Below are positions 35,338 through 44,400 of a DNA stretch of 52,164 bases, in pieces; the stretch's first letter is position 1; every line of letters begins with the position of its first letter. The position numbers and the translations under genes are program-made. Under the pieces are notes generated by a model, which was given only the letters and a program-made list of their open reading frames with translations, was not told where the DNA came from and did no database searches. The stretch is taken from NCBI RefSeq assembly GCF_001748285.1, contig NZ_BDGT01000039.1, positions 1-52,164 of the forward strand, in the 5' to 3' direction. This DNA comes from Thermogemmatispora onikobensis. Its GTDB lineage: Bacteria > Chloroflexota > Ktedonobacteria > Ktedonobacterales > Ktedonobacteraceae.

Positions 35338-35665
35338 CTCTCTCGCTCGCTGCCAGGAGAGAGCCGTCCAGACAGGAGAAGTCTCTGACGCGCGCAAGCG
35401 CCAGAGAACGCCAGGCGGCTGGGATCAGGCCCAGCGCCGTAAGCCAGAAGAAAAGCAGGAAAGAGAGGCCACACCGGTTCGGGGGCAGCTCTACCGATGT
35501 GGTTGCTCGCAACTGAAGGCCCTGCCAGGCGGCAACGGCACCGCCCTGCCTACGCCGGACGGACGCCATGCTGCAGTGGCCCCTGTGGCAACCTGGACCG
35601 GGACCAGGCCGCCCAGAGGAAGGAGCGTTAACTCCAGGATGGGCCACAGACTGGCAGGAAGGTAG

Positions 35666-37126
35666 TCAGGCCAGGCTGCAGCTCACGCCGTTAACGCTGA
35701 AGGACGTCGGATTCGCATTGGCTGTAGTCCAGGTGCCATTGAAACCGGGGGCCGGGCTGACACTTGCACCGGCTGCCACGCTGCCGTTATAGGAAGCGTT
35801 GGTCACCGTCACCGTGCTGCCCGACTGGCTGAAAGTCCCATTCCAGCCCTGGGTTACCGCCTGCCCGGACGGGAAAGTGAAGGTCAGCCGCCAACCGTTC
35901 CAGGCTGTCGTTCCCGTGTTGGTGATCGTCAGACTGGCGGTGAAGCCACCCGGCCACTGAGCCGTCACCGTATAGCTCACGCGGCAGCTCGTGCCAGCGG
36001 ATGCCGTCGGGGTCGGCGTCGGTGTGCGCGTCGCTGCTGCCGTTGGCGTCGGTGTTGGCGTGCGCGTCGCGCTGGCGGTTGGCGTCGGGGTCGGCGTCGC
36101 ACCGCCGCTGGAACCGTTACCGCTCACGATACCCACCCCGGAGTAGGTCGTCACCTCATTGATGAGGTCGCTGACCGGATCAAGGGTGTAATTGTAGGGA
36201 GCCGTTGTAAAGGTTCCGACCTGGGTAATGTCGACCGTCGCCCCGCCGTAGTCGTTGCCGCGAGCATTGGCGAAGCCATCCTGGGGGCTATCGCCGGTCG
36301 TCGTCAGGGCAACATCGACGTTACGAAAGACGTTGTTCTCAACCAGCACCTGGGCGCCCATGCGCGAATGGATGGCGCTGCCATCTACGTTCTGGTAGTA
36401 GTTGTTGTAGATGTGGCCAGTGCCAAAGCGCAGGCTGGGCAGGCGCGAATTAACACTATAGAACCAGTTGTGATGGTAGGTCACATGGAGATGACCAGTG
36501 TCCTCCGAGGCATTCGAGTCAGAGTGGCCCACCAGCGAGACCTTGTAGTGGTCGTGCAGGCGGTTCCAGGAGACTGTGATGTAGTCGGAGGCGTGAGTGA
36601 TGTCGACCAGACCATCGTAGTAGTCTTTGCCGTGGTCCATGTCCGAGAAGAGGTTGTTGTGATCGACCCAGACATGCTGCGAGTGCTCGATATGGATGGC
36701 ATCCCCGCTGGTGTTGCCATCGGCGCGCACAAAGGAGATGCTCAAGTTGCGAATGATCACGTTGCTCACATCCTTGAGCGAGAGGCTGATGCCGACCAGC
36801 GAGGCCGTGGAACCCACACCGATGATGCTGGTGTTGGAGCCAACATCGACATCGGTGTCGCCCGTGATCGTGCCGCTAACGTAGACGATCTTGGGCGAGG
36901 AACCTTTGACAGCGTTTTGCAGAGCAGAAAGCGTGCTGACGGTGGTCACGCTACCGCCGGCGCCACCAGTGGTGCCGGCTCCATAGCCAACAAGCTGATC
37001 AACGGGGGCCGCCGCCGCCGTGTGTGTCCCCAAGAACACGGGTATGAGGGCTAGCCCGCCTCCGACGAGGACGAGCAGCGTCAGGACAATGACCCATAAT
37101 AGCTTCCTGCTTCCGATTCGCTTCAT
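35666..37126 (-). CDS. Secreted pectate lyase (PL1) with C-terminal CBM2
   Basis: A 486-residue exported enzyme. N-terminal signal or anchor: [25 protein letters not shown]. The parallel beta-helix catalytic part (about 45-335) shows the PL1 landmarks [37 protein letters not shown], the Asp/His-rich calcium region, and RLPSLRFG, whose first Arg is the catalytic base. A Pro/Thr/Ala linker with near-identical PTPTPTA units leads to a CBM2 module (about 385-486) like that of the GH30 enzyme at 6375. It would cleave pectate outside the cell. The ATG at 37126 has AAGGAGG 9 nt upstream; the frame to 37204 is open but not needed. Confidence 0.93.
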   Translation of the reverse strand: MKRIGSRKLLWVIVLTLLVLVGGGLALIPVFLGTHTAAAAPVDQLVGYGAGTTGGAGGSVTTVSTLSALQNAVKGSSPKIVYVSGTITGDTDVDVGSNTSIIGVGSTASLVGISLSLKDVSNVIIRNLSISFVRADGNTSGDAIHIEHSQHVWVDHNNLFSDMDHGKDYYDGLVDITHASDYITVSWNRLHDHYKVSLVGHSDSNASEDTGHLHVTYHHNWFYSVNSRLPSLRFGTGHIYNNYYQNVDGSAIHSRMGAQVLVENNVFRNVDVALTTTGDSPQDGFANARGNDYGGATVDITQVGTFTTAPYNYTLDPVSDLINEVTTYSGVGIVSGNGSSGGATPTPTPTASATRTPTPTPTAAATRTPTPTPTASAGTSCRVSYTVTAQWPGGFTASLTITNTGTTAWNGWRLTFTFPSGQAVTQGWNGTFSQSGSTVTVTNASYNGSVAAGASVSPAPGFNGTWTTANANPTSFSVNGVSCSLA

Positions 37127-37291
37127 GCGCACATTCCTCCTTGATGCTTCGACTGAGGGTCCTCCTCTTGCGGCTGCAGCACAGGACGCTATCAGGGCGA
37201 TCAATCGAAAGAAACGAGCACCGCGGTTACTTACAGCAATGAGGCTCTCGCCCTTGTGCTACAGCATAGATCATATCAAATGTGCAGTTTC

Positions 37292-37320
37292 ACAATACCA
37301 GATCATTGGGCTGGCGTCAA
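37292..37320 (-). promoter_or_regulatory. Promoter of the pectate lyase gene
   Basis: Minus strand: TTGACG (37320-37315), 17-nt spacer, TATTGT (37297-37292). Predicted start near 37285, leader about 160 nt. Confidence 0.6.
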
Positions 37321-37499
37321 TATTCTGGCCGCTTCTCCTGCTACAGCGGGCGGGCTGGACAGAGACGTTTATCGCGTGAAACCGGTTCTCAGCTTGCTTC
37401 ATTGGCCATAACTCATCTATTATCAGAGCATACCAGAAAGTACCATCGATAGTAATTGCGTCGGGTGGGGCAAGAGGGGAGCGAAGGGCAGCACGCAGA

Positions 37500-37542
37500 G
37501 CGGGTCGGCTGCTGCTCTGGATGAGCAGGGGAGCCGACCCGC
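37500..37542 (-). terminator. Terminator hairpin of the GtrA/PMT operon
   Basis: GCGGGTCGGCT (37500-37510) and AGCCGACCCGC (37532-37542) give an 11-bp perfect stem; CTGCTC/GAGCAG inside it adds 6 bp. It lies 114 nt past the PMT stop and ahead of the pectate lyase promoter. No U-run follows. Confidence 0.6.
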
Positions 37543-37655
37543 CCGCTGGTAGGAACAAGGTAGGACAGGACAGGTCAAAGGGAGCGCGAGACGGGACGCG
37601 GGCGCCCGCACGCAGGAGGGGCCGGTGGCCCCGTCTCGCTGGGTGTCTGCTTCGT

Positions 37656-40055
37656 TTAGCTGCCGGTGTATTCGTAGAGCTGGGTGCCGCCGCCGAAGCC
37701 ACCATTGCCGCCTGTGCTGGCGGATTGCCAGGCGCTGGTCGGCACCTGCTTGCAGTGCTGGGTGATCCAGCTAATCAGCGCACTCTGACCACCACCAGGG
37801 CCACCCCCGCCAGCGCCATTGATCAGGAAGAAGCGCACCTGGCCGCTCTCCACCAGCTGAGCCAGCTTGGCCGGCGTCAGAATTGGATCGGAGCCAGAGA
37901 AGCCACCCATCGCCATTACCGGCTGGTTGGTGGCCAGAATGATCGATTCAGCCTCGTTGGAACTCATGACGGCAACCAGGTACTTGGCGCCGTTGCGATG
38001 AGCCTGGAGGTAGTTAATGAGGGCCGTATTGGCGCTGAGACCTTCACCGCCGGCCCCATTGGGACGCTGGCCGTTCTGCCCAGCGGCACCCCGCTCAAAG
38101 TTTCCAGAGGAGGGGCGATCGCCAGCGCTGCTGTTGCCCGCTCCATTGAAGGCCCTGAAGCCGCCGGTTCCCAGGCCGCCAAACTGGTTGCCCGGGCCAG
38201 CCGTTGGAAGGCTGGCGGCTTCGCCGCGCAGGACAGGGATGAAGGACCAGACCGCTGGCGTGAGCTGCAAGGCGACGAGCGCCACGACCAGGGCCGGCAC
38301 CAGCACTTGCACGCGCTCGCGCAGGAAGGGCACGAAGCGCGCCATGAAGAGGATGAGGGCAGCCAGAGCGCAGGGGACGGCGATCAGGGGGATCAGCCAG
38401 GTGCCCCAGGCCGGATTACTGGTGATGATGTGGAGCTGCTCTAGAGCTGTCAGGAGCAAGGCCAGCGGCAGCAGCCAGCCGCGCCAGCCACGACGACGAT
38501 AGTCGTGCCACATGACCACCACACCAATGCCGAAGAGGGCAGAGACCGCCGGGGCCATAGTGGTCAGGTAGTACTGATGGAAGAAGCCCGCCATCGAGAA
38601 GAAGACTGCAGTCGTCAGCAGCCAGACGCCCCAGAGGATCAGCCCTTGTTGCTCGGGGTCCCCTCGGAAGCGTGGGCGTCGCTGCCAGGCAATAGCCACG
38701 ATAGCGAGCAGGGCTAGCGGCAGCAGCCAGACAATCTGGCCTCCCAGCGGCTCGTCGAAGAGGCGGAAAGGGCCGGGCGTGCCGGTGCCAAACATGCCGC
38801 CTCCCTGGCCCTCTGGCGGCTGCCCCACATTGTTAATTACGTACTGATTATCAGGGCCGGGGTTGCCTGCAGGAGTGGTGGTTGGGCCGTTGCTGCTCCC
38901 GTTACCGCTATTCGTGTTGCCTGTTCCGTTGTTTGGACCATTGCCCGGCGTCGCCCCTTGAGACGAGGGGGTGCTGCTCTGTGAGGGCCCCTCTTCAGTG
39001 CCCGCAGGTGGTTGCCCGCCTGGCTGGAAGTAGCCGTTCGCAGGCGGTGTAGCGGCATTGCCATTAGTACCGCTGCGATTCGATGAGCCACCACTACTAC
39101 TACTGGAGCTATTGCCACCGTTCCGCTCAAAGCTTGGAGGTCTCATATTGCTGCGCGCGCCCGGCCCAAAGCCAAATTGCCCAAGGAGACGCTGAATACC
39201 GTTGTAGCCCAGGGCCAGGCTGATCTCAGAGTTGTCCTGGCTGGAGCCGACGTACGGACGGGCTGAGGCCGGGGTCAGGTCGACGGCCAGGGCCCAGGAT
39301 AAGGAAACGGCCAGCATGAGCACGGCGGCCAGGGCCAGATGACCGATGCGCACCCACATGCGCCGTGGGGCAGCCAGCAGGTAGAGCAGGCCGTAGGCTG
39401 GCACAACGAGGTAGGCTTCGAGCATCTTGATGTTGAAGCCTAAGCCGACAAAGAGAGCGCAGAGCAGCAGCCAGCGCAGTTTCCCTGTCTCGGCAGCCCG
39501 CATGACGGCCCAGGCGCCGAGCAGCATGACAAAGACCAGTGTGCTATCGATGGTGTTGTTCCGGTTGGTGACGACACTGATGGGGCTGATGGCCAGAGCC
39601 AGGGCTGCTAGCAGGCCGGCGGTGGTGCCAAAATGTCGCTGCACAAGATAGTAGAGCAGCAGAACGGAGAGGACACCCGCCAGGGCCTGGGGCAGCAGAA
39701 CGCTGAAGGCCGTGAAGCCGAAGATTTTGGCGCTGGCAACCTGCAGCCAGAAGCCCAGGGGCGGTTTGTCGATGGTGACGAAACCACCAGGATCAAAGGA
39801 GACGAAGAAAAAGTTGTGCCAGTTATCGAGCATGCTGCGCACGCCCGCGGCGTAGTAGAGGTTGCCAAAGCCGTTGGCTCCGAGCTGGTAGAAGTTGAGA
39901 AAAACCGAAAGCAGGGCGATGGCCGCTAAGGCGAGGCGCCGCCAGAGCGGTGGCCAGTCCCACGTTGTGGTCGATGGTGGCGTTGTGTCAGCGGCCAGCG
40001 GCTGCTCGATCTCTGGCAGGGCCGGAGTCGGAGCCGGGGTCGGTGTTTCCATCAT
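37656..40055 (-). CDS. PMT/ArnT-like (GT39-type) glycosyltransferase with a low-complexity loop
   Basis: A 799-residue polytopic membrane glycosyltransferase that should use a polyprenyl-phosphate sugar on the outer membrane face. After a Pro-rich N-terminus, about residues 40-290 hold the PMT_2-type core: GNLYYAAGVRSMLDNWHNFFFVSFDPGGFVTIDKPPLGFW carries the conserved acidic loop, followed by YLVQRHFGTTAGLLAALALAISP. Residues about 295-420 are an insertion rich in Gly, Asn, Ser and Pro. More helices follow, then a periplasmic domain with a LATNQPVMAMGGFSGSDPIL segment. It starts 32 nt after the GtrA gene ends. Substrates are unknown. Confidence 0.85.
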   Translation of the reverse strand: MMETPTPAPTPALPEIEQPLAADTTPPSTTTWDWPPLWRRLALAAIALLSVFLNFYQLGANGFGNLYYAAGVRSMLDNWHNFFFVSFDPGGFVTIDKPPLGFWLQVASAKIFGFTAFSVLLPQALAGVLSVLLLYYLVQRHFGTTAGLLAALALAISPISVVTNRNNTIDSTLVFVMLLGAWAVMRAAETGKLRWLLLCALFVGLGFNIKMLEAYLVVPAYGLLYLLAAPRRMWVRIGHLALAAVLMLAVSLSWALAVDLTPASARPYVGSSQDNSEISLALGYNGIQRLLGQFGFGPGARSNMRPPSFERNGGNSSSSSSGGSSNRSGTNGNAATPPANGYFQPGGQPPAGTEEGPSQSSTPSSQGATPGNGPNNGTGNTNSGNGSSNGPTTTPAGNPGPDNQYVINNVGQPPEGQGGGMFGTGTPGPFRLFDEPLGGQIVWLLPLALLAIVAIAWQRRPRFRGDPEQQGLILWGVWLLTTAVFFSMAGFFHQYYLTTMAPAVSALFGIGVVVMWHDYRRRGWRGWLLPLALLLTALEQLHIITSNPAWGTWLIPLIAVPCALAALILFMARFVPFLRERVQVLVPALVVALVALQLTPAVWSFIPVLRGEAASLPTAGPGNQFGGLGTGGFRAFNGAGNSSAGDRPSSGNFERGAAGQNGQRPNGAGGEGLSANTALINYLQAHRNGAKYLVAVMSSNEAESIILATNQPVMAMGGFSGSDPILTPAKLAQLVESGQVRFFLINGAGGGGPGGGQSALISWITQHCKQVPTSAWQSASTGGNGGFGGGTQLYEYTGS

Positions 40056-40087
40056 AGCGTTTCGGGTCCTTTCCTCCTCGACAGAGT

Positions 40088-41017
40088 TTAATGGACGTGC
40101 GGTGTTTCTGATGTCAGGATGCTCCCTTCGGCAGGCGATGGCCCCCTTTGGGGGGAAGGCTGTTGCTCGGATGCAAGATGCTGTCCCGCCGCTCTTTGTG
40201 CAGGCCGACGCTGGACAAAGACCCAGAGCCGCAGGCCAAGATAGGAGATGAGGGCGGTGCCACCGATGGCTACGACTTTGGCGGCGTTGGTCCAGAGGGC
40301 CGGGTTGACCAGGACGTGCTGCAGGGCCAGGCCGGCCAGCCAGAGAATGCCACTGCTCCAGAGGCTGCCGCTGATGGTGATGAGGGCAAAGCGCCAGAGT
40401 TCGCCGCTCGCGATTGGCTCACGCTGGCCAAAAGTCCAGTATTTGTTGAGAATAAAGCTGTTGATGGCTCCAGCGCAGTAGGCGACGATGTTGCAGGCCA
40501 GCAGCAGTGGCGTGCTTCTGATGGCTAAGAGCCAGACCAGGGCGTTGAGAACCAGGATATCAACCAGGGTGTTGAGTCCTCCAGTGACTGCGAAGCGCAG
40601 GAGCTGGCCAGGGTTCCAACTCGCTCGCCGCTGCTTTCCATCGGACTCAGCTGCCACAACCTGCTTGCTCTGATCTGGGTCAGTCTGCCCGGTGTTCGGT
40701 CCATTCAGACCCGGCTGCCCCTGCTCGACCAGGCTGGCAATGAGGGCCTCGTCCTGGCCGGTCGGTACGAGGGCCAGGGAGATGGCCAGCCCCGGCTCCG
40801 GCAGGCTGAGCCGATAGAGCTTCGTAGGCCGCAGGATGCGCTGCGATTGCTGGGCATGCCGCGACTGCAACTGGCCCTGGCTCAGGTGCGCTTGCCGTGT
40901 CATAACGGGTTGTGGCTCAGGTGCGTCGCTAGCGCTTTCTGTGCGTCGCGCCAGACTGCGTTTTCCCCGAGCAGAGCCGCTGGCTGGTTCACCGGCTGGC
41001 CGTTCTAGCAGAATCAA
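40088..41017 (-). CDS. GtrA-family membrane protein with long N-terminal extension
   Basis: A 309-residue protein. The GtrA domain occupies about residues 140-275, with four helices: LLRFAVTGGLNTLVDILVLNALVWLL, PLLLACNIVAYCAGAINSFILNKYWTFG, then two more. GtrA proteins are thought to flip or supply polyprenyl-phosphate sugars, which fits the PMT-type gene 32 nt downstream. The first 138 residues are polar and probably disordered, unusual for a family commonly near 130 residues. The start is TTG at 41017 with AGAGGAG 8 nt upstream. A shorter start near 40905 cannot be excluded. Confidence 0.85.
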   Translation of the reverse strand: MILLERPAGEPASGSARGKRSLARRTESASDAPEPQPVMTRQAHLSQGQLQSRHAQQSQRILRPTKLYRLSLPEPGLAISLALVPTGQDEALIASLVEQGQPGLNGPNTGQTDPDQSKQVVAAESDGKQRRASWNPGQLLRFAVTGGLNTLVDILVLNALVWLLAIRSTPLLLACNIVAYCAGAINSFILNKYWTFGQREPIASGELWRFALITISGSLWSSGILWLAGLALQHVLVNPALWTNAAKVVAIGGTALISYLGLRLWVFVQRRPAQRAAGQHLASEQQPSPQRGPSPAEGSILTSETPHVH

Positions 41018-41263
41018 TGCTGTCTCTCCTCTTTCTCATTCGGTTGTTCTCTACTTCGTGTGCTTTACTCTGCTGTTTTCTGTTGAATGCTCTATGTCTG
41101 ATGCGGTCTTCGCATGTTCGCTCCGTTGCTGTTCCTGCATCATCTATTGCCAGAACCCTTCGGCGAGTTGCTCCAACGATGGATGACTCTAGATGGGCCT
41201 GCTCCCGCCCGGTCGCCTCTCTACTCTACCGATGCCCGTTCTCAGGGCCTGCCCGTTGCCTTT

Positions 41264-41317
41264 AGCATAGGGGTCTTTCTTTGAAAAAAGATTGGAGAAA
41301 GATGAGAATTTTCCAAT
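41264..41317 (-). promoter_or_regulatory. Activator-type site and -10 of the GtrA/PMT operon
   Basis: Minus strand: TTCTCATCTTTCTCCAAT (41308-41291), then 21 nt, then TATGCT (41269-41264). The site is also framed by ATTGGA (41291-41296) and TCCAAT (41312-41317). It is identical over 18 bp to the site at 35183-35200, with the same spacing to the -10-like hexamer. Confidence 0.6.
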
Positions 41318-41402
41318 GAACGGTGGCGGAAGCCCCTCGCTCCCGCTGTCTGCTGCTTGCGCGCCGGGCCCTGCTCCGCCCAAGATGCCCTGTTTTGTCG
41401 AC

Positions 41403-41431
41403 TTGATCTAGCGATGCCGATATAGTACAAT
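41403..41431 (+). promoter_or_regulatory. Promoter of the three-gene defence-like operon
   Basis: TTGATC (41403-41408), 17-nt spacer, TACAAT (41426-41431). Predicted start near 41438. The TTG at 41431, which opens the longest frame, lies inside the -10 and therefore cannot be the start codon. Confidence 0.65.
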
Positions 41432-41487
41432 TGGCGACAGGCATCACGGTTGCGATGTGCGTCAGGTCCGCTAAGGAGCAATTTCCT

Positions 41488-44400
41488 TTGAGTGGTTCGG
41501 GTAGTGATCCTTCAGACCCGGTAGCCTTTCCTCCATCCGAGCAGCCGCCCCGTCGACACCGGCCTCACGAGGAGGAGCAGGCCCAGTGGCCAGCTTCTCA
41601 TATTGATCTTGTGCAACATCCCCAAGAGGGTAGCCACCCCAAACCGCCAGCCGAGGGCGTTGAGTCGCTGACCGGGTTGGCAGCTCCCATCTCTTCCCCA
41701 AAAGTCCTAGCCGCTTGGGAGCAGGGTGTTTCCTGGCGAGCAGGGCCGCCCGATTTCGGCGCTGATCCCGAGGTGGTGCGGGCGGTGGTGGAGGGTGAGC
41801 GCCTCTCGTACGCTTTTCTGCTGAATCCGACCTTTGCTGCTGAGGTCTCGCTCATTGATCCTTTGCCCCATCAGCGCATGGCCGTCTATGAGCATATGCT
41901 GCTGCAGCCGCGCCTGCGCTTTCTGCTGGCGGACGACGCCGGGGCGGGGAAAACGATTATGACTGGCCTGTATATCCGCGAGATGCTCAGTCGCCGCCTG
42001 ATTGGGCGTGTCTTGATCGTGCCGCCGGCGGGCCTGGTTGGCAACTGGCAGCACGAGCTGCGCTCGCTGTTTAATCTGCCGTTCCGCATCGTGTTGGGCA
42101 GCGAGGCGCGCGAGGGCAATCCTTTTGTGGGGCCGGCGAGCGATCTGCTGATTGTGAGCGTCGATACGCTGGCGGGCGAGCGCCTCTTTCGGCGGCTGCA
42201 GGAGCCGGAGGTCGAGCCATACGATCTGGTGGTCTTCGATGAGGCCCATAAGCTGAGTGCGAGCTACGATAGCGATGGGCGCCTGCGCGCGACGGAGCGC
42301 TATCGCCTGGCTGAGGCCCTGGCTGGCATTCCCACGGATGACGCGCGCTGGTCGCTGTCGTGGAGCTGCCATCATGTGTTGTTGTTGACGGCGACGCCCC
42401 ATATGGGGAAGGCTGACCCCTATTATTGTCTGTGGCGCTTGTTGGAGCCAGAGCTGCTTTCGACGCGCCAGGCTTTCGAGCAGTTTCCGGCCCAGGCACG
42501 CCGGCGCTATTTCCTGCGCCGCGTGAAGGAGGAGCTGGTGACGCTCGATGGGCGCCCGCTTTATCCGCCGCGCATCGCGACGACGCTGCGCTACAAGCTG
42601 AGTCCCGCCGAGCAGGAGTTATATGAGGCCACGACCGCCTATATTCGCACGACCTATAACCGCGCGCTCCTTTTGAATCGTGAGGCGGCCCGTCTGGCGA
42701 TGAGCGTTTTTCAGCGTCGTCTGGCCAGTTCGACCTATGCTCTGCTGCGCTCGCTGGAGCGACGGCTGAGGCGCCTCGATGAGTTGATCGCCCAGGTGCG
42801 CCAGGGCGAGCTGCCGCTCTCGCGCCTGCATCAGCTTCAGGTTCAGGCGGCTTCCTCTCGCCTGAGCGATCCGCTGGAGACGAAGACCGCCGATGAGGAG
42901 GAGAGTGTGGCGGGTGAGGAGGAGCACGAGCGGGTGGAGCAGGAGATCCTGCAACTGGTGCTGGCTGCGTCGCTGCAGGAGTTGGAGGCGGAGCGCGCTC
43001 AGGTGGCCGGCCTGCTGCAGCAGGCTCGTCGGGTCTATGAGCAGGGGGCGGAGGCGAAGTTTGAGAAGCTGCGCGAGGTGTTGCGCGATCCGCGTTTCGC
43101 TGGCGAGAAGTTGATTATTTTTACGGAGCATCGCGATACGCTGGTGTTTTTGCAGGGGCGTCTGGAGGCGCTGGGCTTTACGGGCCAGCTGGCGCTGATC
43201 CACGGTGGGATGACCTATACGGAGCGCGAGCAGGCGGTGGCGTTTTTCCGCAGGCCGCTGGCCGAGGGCGGGGCGCGCTATTTGCTGGCGACGGATGCCG
43301 CCGGCGAGGGGGTCAATCTGCAGGTGGCCTGGCTGCTGGTGAACTACGATCTGCCCTGGAATCCGGCCCGTCTGGAGCAGCGCATGGGGCGCATCCATCG
43401 CTATGGCCAGCGCCACGATTCGGTTTACATTATCAATCTGGTGGCTGGCAATACGCGCGAGGGCTATGTGATGGAGCGCCTGCTGGAGAAGTTGGAGGCG
43501 ATCCGTCAGGAGCTGGGCAGCGATAAGGTCTTCGATGTGATTGGGCGCCTGCTTGAGGGTGTGTCGCTGCGCGAGTATATGGAGCGTGTGGTGCTGGGGC
43601 CGGCGGAGGAGACGGAGGAGATCGGGCGGCGTCTGGAGGAGTCGCTGACGGCCCAGCGGGTGCGCGCCGCGCAGGAGGAGGAGCGTCGCCACTATGGGCT
43701 GAGTGCGGAGCCGGGGGCCGATGCGGTCAGGCGAGAGCTGCCACGTCTGCGTCAGGAGCTGGAGCGCGAGGGCTATCGTCGGGTGCTGCCGGGCTATGTG
43801 CGGGCCTTCGTGGAGCGGGCGGCGCCCCTCCTCGGGTTGAGGATCGAGGAGCATGGCGATGGGACGTTCGCCCTGCATGAGCAGACTCCGGGGGCGCTGA
43901 CCTGGTTGGAGCCAGCTCTGGAGCGCTATCCGCCGCGCTGCCGGGCGCGTCTGACGGTGACTCCGCCGCGCGCTAATGAGGAGGCGATCTTTCTCTATCC
44001 AGGCGAGCCGCTCTTTGATCGGCTGCGTGATCTGCTCTGGGGGCGCTATGGTGAGGAGGCCGGGCGCGGGGCGGTCTTTGTTGATCCGATGGCGCGCCGT
44101 CCGTATGTCTTCTCGCTGTTGCGCCTGGCGGTGCGGCGCGAGGCTGAGCCGGGACTGCGGGCGTTGCAGCACCCCGAGCTGGTGCAGGTGACGCTGGTCG
44201 GACTTTGTCAGGAGGAGGATGGGACGCTCAGGCAGTGCCCGGCGGAGCAGCTGCTGCTCTTGCGCGCCGGTGGAGGCGAGCAGCAAGCGCGGGCGCGACA
44301 GGTGCTGCAGCAGCTGGGACCGCGCTGGTCGGAGTTGACGGCGCGGGCGCTGACCTTTGTGCGCGAGACGATCGGTGGCCGCTTGCTGGCCGAGCGGCGG

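Larger units (their letters stand above)
35095..35665. other. Regulatory intergenic region upstream of the Ser-rich gene
   Basis: It contains two copies of the TTCTCATCTTTCTCCAAT-type motif (minus strand) and the TAAGCT hexamer described separately. Open frames between 35259 and 35665 have no ribosome sites; one of them has a hydrophobic stretch (LSFLLFFWLTALGLIP), but nothing else supports a gene. Confidence 0.5.

Noticed and set aside
35294-35647. A 117-codon minus-strand frame with one hydrophobic stretch
   Set aside because: No ribosome site and not protein-like outside the stretch; it also covers the shared regulatory motif.
42619-44286. A 555-codon minus-strand frame inside the helicase gene
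   Set aside because: It is an antisense shadow of a GC-rich gene; it has no domain, and the plus frame carries clear SNF2 motifs.
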